Assembly: GCA_003819755.1 (NCBI GenBank) | Contig: RPQK01000473.1 | Coordinates: 1 to 6,315 of the forward strand | Direction: 5' to 3' | DNA: 6,315 bases | DNA from: Acidobacteriota bacterium | GTDB taxonomy: Bacteria > Acidobacteriota > UBA6911 > RPQK01 | Part shown: positions 1 to 6,094 of the stretch, piece after piece | How positions within the stretch are numbered: position 1 is the stretch's first letter | How the letters are laid out: every line of letters starts with the position of its first letter | Notes under the pieces: generated by a model | The model's input: only the letters and a program-made list of their open reading frames with translations | Databases searched by the model: none | What the model was told of the DNA's origin: nothing | Translations under genes and position numbers: made by a program

Positions 1-1
1 A

Positions 2-2872
2 CGCCCACCGCACCGGATCTTGTTTCGCGAGGGCCACGGCGGGTCAGGTCCCGTCAAGCATGCCCGTCTCGCATCTGCTCGGCAGTTGGCGACAGCCGTG
101 CCCCAGGCGACCCCCGCTGATGCAAACTGGTCCGACGTCTTTCATTTCCCCGGACCCGGTTTTAACGCTCGCGTCGCCGCTGTAGCAGTCGACCAAACCG
201 GCAAACTATACGCCGGGGGTTACTTCGGAGCCGCGGCGGGCGTCACGCTGAACGGGGTCGGCAAATGGGACGGGGCTTCCTGGTCGCCCCTCGGCACCGG
301 GGTCTCTATAACCGGAGCGTCCGGAGACGTTTACTCGCTCCTGTTTGACTCGGCTGGGAATCTCTACGCGGGCGGTTACTTTTCGAGTGCAGGTGGTGTT
401 CCGGCGGAAAACATCGCGAAGTGGAACGGCACGGGCTGGTCGGCGCTTGGCCTCGGACTTAACGGATACGTGCGAGCTCTGGCCATGGATGCGACCGGAA
501 ATCTCTACGCAGCCGGCTATCTGTGGGAGGGCGGCAACCACGTCGCCATGTGGAACGGGGCGACTTGGTCGTCTTTGCCTGGTGAATTCAGTGACGAGAT
601 AAACACGCTTGCCGTCGATGCGGCCGGCAATCTATACGCGGGCGGGCATTTTCAGTCCGTTGGCAGCCTTACAACGAACGGAATAGCCCGTTGGAACGGG
701 ACCGGTTGGTCGGCTCTGGGCAACGGCTTCCCCGGCAGCGTGAATGCCTTGGCTTTCGATCCGGCCGGCATCCTGTACGCGGGCGGAGACTTCGAGGTGA
801 CCGAGACCAACCCTTTCAACCACGTTGCCAAGTGGAACGGGACTTCCTGGTCCACGGTCGGGGCTGGGCTGCCCGGAACCGCGCGTACACTGGCTTTCGA
901 CTCGCACGGTACTTTCTACGCGGGTGGCCGCTTCGAGGGTGGGATCACCAAATGGAACGGGACTGAATGGCTGCCATATCTGCCTCAGGTCCCGACTGGC
1001 TACGTTGACAGGTTGGTCGTCGATTCCCGGCCTGCGCCCGCCGGAGACACGCTGATAGCGGCCGACTCGGATGGCGGCATTCACTATTTCCCGCTGGACT
1101 CTGGCTCAGGCCCTGCCTGGGTGACGGCCGGGACGATGCAGCCGGGCTGCGGGACCAACGGCTACGTCGACACCCTTACCGTCGACAAGGCGGGCAACCT
1201 TTTTGCGGCAGGCATTTTTACGACAGCCGGAGGTGTATCGAACGGCGATGCGATCGCCAAATGGGACGGGAAGACATGGTCGTCTACCCACTCACCCGGG
1301 TACACCTATGCTATCGCGATCGACGCTGGCAATCGCCTCTATGCAGCCGGCTGGAATTGGGTCGACGGGGCAAACCGCGTTGCTGTCTGGGACGGTGCCG
1401 CCTGGTCCATGCTGCCCGGTTCTTTTGACGATTCGGTAACGAACCTGGTTTTCGATTCGAGCGGGAACCTCTACGCGGCGGGATACTTCAGCCAGGTGAA
1501 TGGCATAACGGTGAATCGGGTGGCGAAGTGGAACGGCGCCTCCTGGTCTTCCTTGGGCAGTGGCCTCCAAGGAGATGTGTATGCCCTGGTCTGCGACCCA
1601 GCCGGCAATCTGTACGCGGGCGGATACCTGATGGGAGCAGGAGGTTCGAGTGTAAACGGGGTGGCAAAATGGAACGGAACCACTTGGTCAGCCCTGGCGA
1701 GCGGCATTTATGATGGATACGTCATGGACCTGGCCCTGGACGCGACCGGCAAGCTCTATGCGGGCGGATATTTCTCGATAGCAGGCGGGGTGGATGCCTC
1801 CGGAATTGCCTGTTGGAATGGAACAAGCTGGTCGGGCGTGGGCGGAGGAGTGAATTCGGATGGCGACGTTGAAGCCCTGGCTTTTGATTCGGCGGGCGTT
1901 CTCTATGCGACTGGATGGTTCAGTTCAGTCGGCGGAGTCCCCGCAAACAACATCGCGAAATGGAACGGAACTGCCTGGTCGGCTTTAGGGAACGGCCTGG
2001 ACGGCGACGGCTTCGCGCTGGCACTCGGCCCGGCCGGCAGGCTGTATGCAGGTGGTTGGTTCTCCAATGCCGGGGGCAAAGAATCGTCCCATATATCCGA
2101 ATGGTCGCAGAACTCTCCCCATGCCCTGCCGCTGAACAGCGGGCGATTCAAGGGGACCGTGGTCTGGCGGAGTAGCGGAGTGTCTGGCGCCGCCCAAACG
2201 GTCTCCCTGTCGCCGGAATCCGGTTACTTCTGGTTCTTTGACCCCGCCAATGTTGAGATCCTCGTAAAGGTTCTCGATGGCCGGGGTGTGAATAACCACT
2301 TCTGGGTTTTCTCGGGAGCCCTTTCCGATGTTCAACATGACATGATCATCACCGATACTCAGACCGGCGCAGTCCGCACTTACCACAATCCTCCCGGTGT
2401 TCAGGCAGGCAAGAACGACACGATGGCCTTCACCGACTCGGGCACGCCCGGGAGTTCCGCGGATATAGAACAGGAAACGCGGGCCTTCGAGCTGGTCCTC
2501 GAGCTCGTCCGACGCGGCGAAGCGCCGACCTCAGTGGTCGCATTGCCCCAGAGCCCGACTCTCGAGCTCCACAGTGGACGGTTCAGGGTCGATGTCCAGT
2601 GGTCCACACCGGGCGGGGCAACCGGCCAGGCCACGGGAGTGCCGCTGACCTCGGACTCCGGCTACTTCTGGTTCTTCTCCGCCGGGAACATTGAGCTCGT
2701 TGTGAAGATGCTTGACGGGCGAGGGGTCAACAATCACTTCTGGTTCTTCTACGGCGCCCTCTCCGATCTCGGCTACACCATCACGGTCACCGACACGCTA
2801 ACCGGGGCCGTAAAGGCATACGAAGGTGAACAGGGATTCCAGAAGAGCGGCCGCGATCTGGCCGCATTCTGA
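2..2872 (+). CDS. Secreted 14-unit beta-propeller repeat protein, copy 1 (5' end outside window)
   Basis: I do not recognise a named gene. The frame is open from position 2 to the TGA at 2870-2872. A TTG at 20 could be read as a start, but I reject it: the codons before it encode HRI, and HRILFREGHG aligns with HRLLHRGDHG at residues 40-49 of the downstream paralog. About 42 residues, including the export signal, should therefore lie left of the window. Numbering from the TTG codon, residues 1-50 are a linker containing TPADANWSDVF, 51-702 are fourteen propeller-like units, 705-804 are a first C-terminal module, 805-849 a linker with a probable helix, and 850-950 a second module ending SGRDLAAF. 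Units share VxALAxDxxGNLYAGG and NxIAKWNGTxWSALG. No catalytic signature is visible. The only cysteines are 377, 525 and 598. The likely location is the cell surface or outside the cell, inferred from the paralog's signal. Ligand and function are unknown. Coding status is very secure; function is not. Confidence 0.9.
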   Translation, partial: RPPHRILFREGHGGSGPVKHARLASARQLATAVPQATPADANWSDVFHFPGPGFNARVAAVAVDQTGKLYAGGYFGAAAGVTLNGVGKWDGASWSPLGTGVSITGASGDVYSLLFDSAGNLYAGGYFSSAGGVPAENIAKWNGTGWSALGLGLNGYVRALAMDATGNLYAAGYLWEGGNHVAMWNGATWSSLPGEFSDEINTLAVDAAGNLYAGGHFQSVGSLTTNGIARWNGTGWSALGNGFPGSVNALAFDPAGILYAGGDFEVTETNPFNHVAKWNGTSWSTVGAGLPGTARTLAFDSHGTFYAGGRFEGGITKWNGTEWLPYLPQVPTGYVDRLVVDSRPAPAGDTLIAADSDGGIHYFPLDSGSGPAWVTAGTMQPGCGTNGYVDTLTVDKAGNLFAAGIFTTAGGVSNGDAIAKWDGKTWSSTHSPGYTYAIAIDAGNRLYAAGWNWVDGANRVAVWDGAAWSMLPGSFDDSVTNLVFDSSGNLYAAGYFSQVNGITVNRVAKWNGASWSSLGSGLQGDVYALVCDPAGNLYAGGYLMGAGGSSVNGVAKWNGTTWSALASGIYDGYVMDLALDATGKLYAGGYFSIAGGVDASGIACWNGTSWSGVGGGVNSDGDVEALAFDSAGVLYATGWFSSVGGVPANNIAKWNGTAWSALGNGLDGDGFALALGPAGRLYAGGWFSNAGGKESSHISEWSQNSPHALPLNSGRFKGTVVWRSSGVSGAAQTVSLSPESGYFWFFDPANVEILVKVLDGRGVNNHFWVFSGALSDVQHDMIITDTQTGAVRTYHNPPGVQAGKNDTMAFTDSGTPGSSADIEQETRAFELVLELVRRGEAPTSVVALPQSPTLELHSGRFRVDVQWSTPGGATGQATGVPLTSDSGYFWFFSAGNIELVVKMLDGRGVNNHFWFFYGALSDLGYTITVTDTLTGAVKAYEGEQGFQKSGRDLAAF
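170..2125 (+). repeat. Fourteen-unit propeller-like repeat array of copy 1
   Basis: Residues 51-702 divide into 14 units of about 47 residues (about 141 bp). Each has VxALAxDxxGNLYAGG (two strands, reminiscent of NHL/SBBP-type blades), then a loop often containing SAGGV, then NxIAKWNGTxWSALGxG (Kelch/Rax2-like). Approximate unit starts by residue are 51, 104, 151, 194, 241, 288, 329, 383, 430, 473, 520, 568, 617 and 665. Units 3, 6 and 9 are short, having lost part of the loop. Unit 7 (329-382) is strongly degenerate and carries PGCGTNG. Fourteen units would suit two seven-bladed propellers, but the fold is inferred from the repeat pattern, not demonstrated. Confidence 0.85.
2132..2431 (+). 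repeat. C-terminal FWFF module, first copy in gene 1
   Basis: Residues 705-804 begin LNSGRFKGTVVW and contain SGYFWFF, then KVLDGRGVN, then FWVFSGALSD and ITDTQTGAVRTY, ending NDTMAF. The same motifs in the same order and spacing recur at residues 850-950, so this is an internally duplicated module of about 100 residues. Alternating hydrophobic and polar residues suggest an all-beta fold. I recall similar segments at the ends of secreted proteins from Acidobacteriota and relatives but cannot name a family. It may be a surface-binding or secretion-associated domain; that is a guess. Confidence 0.75.
2567..2869 (+). repeat. C-terminal FWFF module, second copy in gene 1
   Basis: Residues 850-950 run from LHSGRFRVDVQW through SGYFWFFSAGN, KMLDGRGVN, FWFFYGALSD and VTDTLTGAVKAY to the terminal SGRDLAAF. 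It matches the second module of the downstream paralog at about 91% (nine differences in about 100 residues), which makes it the best conserved part of both proteins. Confidence 0.75.
2847..2865 (+). other. GC-rich inverted repeat just before the stop of copy 1
   Basis: GCGGCC (2847-2852) and GGCCGC (2860-2865) flank the 7-base spacer GCGATCT, giving a potential 6-bp all-GC stem 4 bases before the stop codon. It lies inside a 33-base stretch (2838-2870) that is identical at the end of the second gene. No T-tract follows, so I do not call it an intrinsic terminator. It may simply be a by-product of the codons for SGRDLAAF. Confidence 0.4.
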
Positions 2873-2928
2873 GAAAGGCAGAAGGATGAAGGATGAAGGA
2901 TGAAGACCACCCGCATCCTCCATCCTTC
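2873..2928 (+). repeat. GAAGGAT heptamer array with imperfect hairpin after copy 1
   Basis: Immediately after the TGA comes GAAAGGCA, then three tandem GAAGGAT units from 2881 and GAAGA, then the spacer CCACCCGCA. A pyrimidine arm follows: TCCTCCATCCTTC at 2916-2928 can pair with GAAGGATGAAGGA at 2888-2900 with one mismatch. The same element, with the nearly identical spacer CCACCCGAA, follows the second gene. There is no T-tract, so a termination role is unproven. A transcript 3'-end stabiliser or a dispersed intergenic repeat are alternatives. Confidence 0.6.
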
Positions 2929-3129
2929 AGCCAAAATCGGCCGATTGGCAAAGGGCCGCAAATCCCACTTTTTATCCGCTGGTTCTCCTACATACATTCA
3001 GCCAGGCCTGAGTCCATTCTCTTTCCAGTTAGTAGATAACTCGATATCCACGGGTCGGATCGGACGGCCAACGACAGAAGCAAAGCAAATCGAGAAGCTG
3101 CCAGACTGCAACTGCCATTCGCCTTCCTG
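2929..3129. other. Intergenic region between the paralogs; no gene recognised
   Basis: This is the remainder of the 267-bp gap, up to the ribosome binding site. The frame of the downstream gene is open back to an ATG at 2900, but that ATG sits inside the heptamer repeat and the resulting 80-residue extension has no export signal, so I treat the stretch as non-coding. It is more AT-rich than the genes (for example CTTTTTAT near 2968-2975 and TAGTAGATAACTCGATATC near 3030-3049) and could hold a promoter. No convincing -35/-10 pair with good spacing was found. Confidence 0.5.
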
Positions 3130-3134
3130 GGAGG
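3130..3134 (+). promoter_or_regulatory. Shine-Dalgarno site of copy 2
   Basis: GGAGG lies 5 bases upstream of the ATG at 3140, within the run GGGAGGG. It is the best ribosome-binding match in the gap. Together with the export signal encoded directly after the ATG, it decides the start against the in-frame ATG at 2900. Confidence 0.8.
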
Positions 3135-3139
3135 GACAC

Positions 3140-3232
3140 ATGAGAAAAAGTCTCGGAAACGCAATAGTGCTGTGCGCACTATTGACTCTAGGGGCCTGCG
3201 CTGCGCTCTTTGGGACCGATGATGCGATGGCA
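3140..3232 (+). other. Export signal of copy 2 (lipoprotein or Sec type)
   Basis: Residues 1-31 contain a positive N-region (MRKS), a hydrophobic stretch rich in Ala and Leu, and two competing cleavage sites. TLGAC ending at Cys20 fits a permissive lipobox (Leu at -3, Gly at -2, Ala at -1). AMA ending at residue 31 fits signal peptidase I. Export is well supported; whether the mature protein is lipid-anchored is undecided. Confidence 0.75.
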
Positions 3233-6094
3233 CCGAGTCGTCAGGGGCACCAGCCCCACCGCCTGTTGCATCGCGGGGACCATGGCCCGATGATTGTCGA
3301 TCAGTCGCCCTGGGACAGCCTTCGGACTGCCGGTTTCACGCCCGGTCCGGAGTTGACACTCCCGCAGTCGACACCCGCCGACGCAAACTGGTCGGACGTA
3401 TTTCGATTTTCAGGACCAGGGCTTGACGGCCCCGTCGAGGCTCTGGCGCTGGATAGCGCTGGTCAGCTTTTTGCGGGCGGTAACTTTACAGCGGCGGGAG
3501 GCCTTTCACTAAATGGAATTGCCAAGTGGGACGGATCCTCCTGGTCGACACTCGGCACTGGAATCTCGGGAGAGGTGCACTCGCTCCTGTTTGACTCGTC
3601 CGGAAATCTTTACGCAGGCGGTTCCTTCTCAAGCGCTGGAGGTGTCACGGCCGCGAACATCGCGAAGTGGAACGGCTCGAGCTGGGCACCGCTGGGCGCC
3701 GGACTGAATGGATTCATTCAAGCGCTCGCGATGGATCCAAGCGGGAATCTGTACGCGGCGGGATGGCTCGAGGACGGGACGGGGAATCGCATCGCGAAGT
3801 GGGACGGGAACAGTTGGTCGCTCCTCCCGGGGGCGTTCAATAGCGACGTAAACGCGATTGCCGTCGATGCTGCCGGAATTCTGTATGCGGCCGGTTATTT
3901 TGAGACCGTCGACGGCACCACAGTGAATCGAGTAGCAAGGTGGAATGGAACCGGTTGGTCCGCTTTGGGGGACGGGTTCCCGGACGGCGTCGAAGCTCTG
4001 GCTTTGGATCCCGCGGGGACACTGTACGCCGGTGGCTGGTTTGGGAACTCTATCGCGAGGTGGAACGGGACCTCCTGGTCTCCGGTTGGCGCTGGCTTGG
4101 GCGGGCCTGTCCGCACGCTGGCATTCGACCCGCATGGCGACCTCTACGCCGGTGGCTGGATCTACGATAATGGCAATTTTGTTAACAAATGGAACGGGAT
4201 CCAGTGGTCGGCTGTGGGGCAGAGCCTTGACAACGACGTCTTCGCGTTGGCCGTAAACGACCAGAAGCTGTATGCGGGCGGCTATTTCAATGTAACGAAC
4301 GGCTCCATCCTCAACTACATCGCCCAACTTGACTCAGGCGCCTGGGCCTCGATTGGCGGAATCAGGCCGGGCTGTGGGACCAATGGTTTTGTAGGGGCGG
4401 TGGCCGTTGACAACGCGGGGACCCTGTACGCAGCAGGCGGTTTCACGACCGCCGGGGGGGTACAGACTGCGCAAGGAAGCCTCAAATGGGACGGAAGGAC
4501 GTGGTCGGCCACCGGATTGCCCGGGGACGCCAACTCTTTCGCCGTCGATGCGGCCGGCCTTGTTTACGCAGGCGGGCAGATTTCGATCGCCGGAGGGAAC
4601 CACATTGCCGTGTGGGACGGAGGATCATGGTCTCCCCTGCCCGGCTCGTTTGGGGGTGACGTGACGGGACTGGTTTTCGATCCTTCAGGCAACCTCTACG
4701 CCGCGGGTGACTTCACTCAGGTGGACGCCATTACAGTCAATGGTATTGCGAAGTGGAACGGGTCGTCGTGGTCGGCTCTGGCCAGCGGCATTCAAGGGGA
4801 CGTCTATGCTCTGGCGTCGGATCCGGCCGGCAACCTCTATGTCGGAGGCGAGATCAGTTCAGCAGGCGGAGTGAGCGTGAATAGCATCGCCAAGTGGAAT
4901 GGAACCACCTGGTCAGCACTCGGGAGCGGCATTGACGATGGCGACGTCTATGCCCTGGCGTGCGACTCGACAGGCAAGGTCTATGCCGGTGGGTGGATCT
5001 CCAGGGCAGGTGGTGTAAATGTCTCTGGAATTGCCCGCTGGGATGGGACGAGTTGGTCAGGGGTAGCCGGAGGAGTGGATGGTGGTATCGAAGATCTCGT
5101 CTTCGATCAAGCGGGCGCCCTTTACGCGACTGGCTGGTTTAGTCAAGCCGGCGGAGTCCCTGCGAACAACATCGCCAAGTGGAACGGGACCGCCTGGTCT
5201 GCTTTGGGCAGTGGGCTGGACGGTTACGGATACGCTTTAGCGGTGAGCCCGACAGGCAGTGTGTTCGTGGGCGGCTGGTTCTCACAGGCGGGAGGCAAAT
5301 CGTCCTCCAGCATCGCGGAATGGTCTCAGACCTCTCCAAACGCCTTGCCTTTGAACAGCGGGCGGTTCAAAGCGAGCGTAGTCTGGCGCAGCAGTGGCGT
5401 GTCAGGCGCCGCGCAGGCCGTGTCCCTTTCCTCCGATTCCGGCTACTTCTGGTTCTTTGGGCCCGCGAACCTCGAGATGCTGGTCAAGATCCTCGACGGC
5501 CGGGGGGTGAATGGTTACTTCTGGGTTTTCTTCGGAGCCCTTACCGATGTGCAGTATGACCTGATCATCACAGATACTGAGACCGGAGCCGTGCGCACCT
5601 ACTATAGTGCTCCAGGCGTTCAGGCCGGGAAAAACGATACGACGGCCTTCTCCGATTCGGGGGCATCGCCGGCGAGTTCTCCGAATCTCCAGCAGGAAGC
5701 GCAGGCTTTTGAGCTTGTGCTGGAGCTGGTACGACGCGGCCGAGCGCCTGCGTCGCTGGTCGCCCAACCCCAGAGCACCATTCTCGGGCTTCATAGTGGA
5801 CGATTCCTGGTCGATGTCCAGTGGTCCACGCCCAGCGGGGCAACGGGACAAGCCACCGGCGTCGCCCTGACCTCGGAATCCGGATATTTCTGGTTCTTCT
5901 CGGCCGGGAATATCGAGCTGGTCGTGAAGATGCTCGACGGACGAGGCGTCAACGGTCACTTCTGGTTCTTCTACGGCGCTTTGTCCGATCTCGGGTACAC
6001 CATTCGGGTGACCGACACCCAGACGGGCGCGGTGAAGGTCTATGAAGGAGAACAGGGGGTCCAGAAGAGCGGCCGCGATCTGGCCGCATTCTAA
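3140..6094 (+). CDS. Secreted or lipid-anchored 14-unit beta-propeller repeat protein, copy 2 (complete)
   Basis: This is a 984-residue protein of no named family. The ATG at 3140 has a good Shine-Dalgarno site and is followed by a typical export signal: a basic start (MRKS), a hydrophobic core at residues 8-23, a possible lipobox TLGAC with Cys20, and an alternative signal peptidase I site AMA at 29-31. Residues 32-98 are a linker rich in His and Pro that ends TPADANWSDVF. Residues 99-734 hold fourteen propeller-like units with VxALAxDxxGNLYAGG and NxIAKWNGTxWSALG. Residues 738-837 and 884-984 are two copies of a module with SGYFWFF, LDGRGVN and TDTxTGAV, joined by a linker with the helix-like AFELVLELVRRG. 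The upstream gene is a paralog with the same order of parts. The 267-bp gap and the hairpin between them suggest separate transcription units. No active-site motif is visible. Adhesion, ligand binding or surface structure is plausible but inferred from architecture only. Confidence 0.93.
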   Translation: MRKSLGNAIVLCALLTLGACAALFGTDDAMAPSRQGHQPHRLLHRGDHGPMIVDQSPWDSLRTAGFTPGPELTLPQSTPADANWSDVFRFSGPGLDGPVEALALDSAGQLFAGGNFTAAGGLSLNGIAKWDGSSWSTLGTGISGEVHSLLFDSSGNLYAGGSFSSAGGVTAANIAKWNGSSWAPLGAGLNGFIQALAMDPSGNLYAAGWLEDGTGNRIAKWDGNSWSLLPGAFNSDVNAIAVDAAGILYAAGYFETVDGTTVNRVARWNGTGWSALGDGFPDGVEALALDPAGTLYAGGWFGNSIARWNGTSWSPVGAGLGGPVRTLAFDPHGDLYAGGWIYDNGNFVNKWNGIQWSAVGQSLDNDVFALAVNDQKLYAGGYFNVTNGSILNYIAQLDSGAWASIGGIRPGCGTNGFVGAVAVDNAGTLYAAGGFTTAGGVQTAQGSLKWDGRTWSATGLPGDANSFAVDAAGLVYAGGQISIAGGNHIAVWDGGSWSPLPGSFGGDVTGLVFDPSGNLYAAGDFTQVDAITVNGIAKWNGSSWSALASGIQGDVYALASDPAGNLYVGGEISSAGGVSVNSIAKWNGTTWSALGSGIDDGDVYALACDSTGKVYAGGWISRAGGVNVSGIARWDGTSWSGVAGGVDGGIEDLVFDQAGALYATGWFSQAGGVPANNIAKWNGTAWSALGSGLDGYGYALAVSPTGSVFVGGWFSQAGGKSSSSIAEWSQTSPNALPLNSGRFKASVVWRSSGVSGAAQAVSLSSDSGYFWFFGPANLEMLVKILDGRGVNGYFWVFFGALTDVQYDLIITDTETGAVRTYYSAPGVQAGKNDTTAFSDSGASPASSPNLQQEAQAFELVLELVRRGRAPASLVAQPQSTILGLHSGRFLVDVQWSTPSGATGQATGVALTSESGYFWFFSAGNIELVVKMLDGRGVNGHFWFFYGALSDLGYTIRVTDTQTGAVKVYEGEQGVQKSGRDLAAF
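3434..5341 (+). repeat. Fourteen-unit propeller-like repeat array of copy 2
   Basis: Residues 99-734 divide into 14 units in the same order as copy 1. Approximate starts by residue are 99, 146, 193, 237, 284, 324, 367, 418, 465, 508, 555, 603, 650 and 698. Units 3, 5, 6 and 9 are short; unit 5 lacks about seven residues of the loop compared with its partner. Unit 7 (367-417) again ends with PGCGTNG. Unit 14 ends in IAEWSQTSP rather than the usual WNG motif and leads straight into the C-terminal module. The equal unit number in both genes indicates duplication of a complete 14-unit gene rather than independent expansion. Confidence 0.85.
5351..5650 (+). repeat. C-terminal FWFF module, first copy in gene 2
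   Basis: Residues 738-837 start LNSGRFKASVVW and carry SGYFWFFGPAN, KILDGRGVN, FWVFFGALTD and ITDTETGAVRTY, ending NDTTAF. They correspond to residues 705-804 of copy 1. The following linker (838-883) holds the conserved segment AFELVLELVRRG, probably a short helix. Confidence 0.75.
5789..6091 (+). repeat. C-terminal FWFF module, second copy in gene 2
   Basis: Residues 884-984 run from LHSGRFLVDVQW through SGYFWFFSAGN, KMLDGRGVN, FWFFYGALSD and VTDTQTGAVKVY to SGRDLAAF at the C-terminus. No membrane segment, sorting motif or type IX-like tail follows, so the module itself forms the end of the protein. Confidence 0.75.
6069..6087 (+). other. GC-rich inverted repeat just before the stop of copy 2
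   Basis: GCGGCC (6069-6074) and GGCCGC (6082-6087) flank GCGATCT, exactly as at the end of copy 1. It lies in the 33-base block 6060-6092 that is identical between the genes. No T-tract follows. Confidence 0.4.

Noticed and set aside
20..22. TTG as the start codon of copy 1
   Set aside because: The frame is open to the window edge and the residues before the TTG (HRI) align with the paralog, so the true start is upstream, outside the window.
1004..1165. Compensated frameshift in unit 7 of copy 1
   Set aside because: Residues HYFPLDSGSGPAW and PGCGTNG still align in frame with NYIAQLDSGAW and PGCGTNG of copy 2, so this is divergence rather than a frameshift.
170..2125. Asp-box (SxDxGxTW) sialidase-type propeller
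   Set aside because: The blades have [ND]GxxW with D and G adjacent, not the DxGxTW spacing, and no sialidase catalytic residues are evident.
2935..2946. 12-bp perfect palindrome AATCGGCCGATT in the gap, considered as an operator
   Set aside because: One or two such palindromes are expected by chance in a window this size, and no second copy or overlapping promoter was found.
2945..2975. Possible promoter TTGGCA with a TTTTAT-like -10
   Set aside because: Spacing is about 19 bases and the -10 match is poor; the T-run can arise by chance in this AT-richer gap.
2900..3139. In-frame 80-residue N-terminal extension of copy 2 starting at ATG 2900
   Set aside because: The ATG lies in the heptamer repeat, the extension lacks a signal sequence, and the ATG at 3140 has a strong Shine-Dalgarno site followed by an export signal.
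3629..4327. Long antisense open frame (232 codons) under copy 2
   Set aside because: Tandem repeats of a multiple of three bases keep an antisense frame open. The product is Pro/Arg-rich shadow sequence with no recognisable domain; similar antisense frames under copy 1 are rejected for the same reason.
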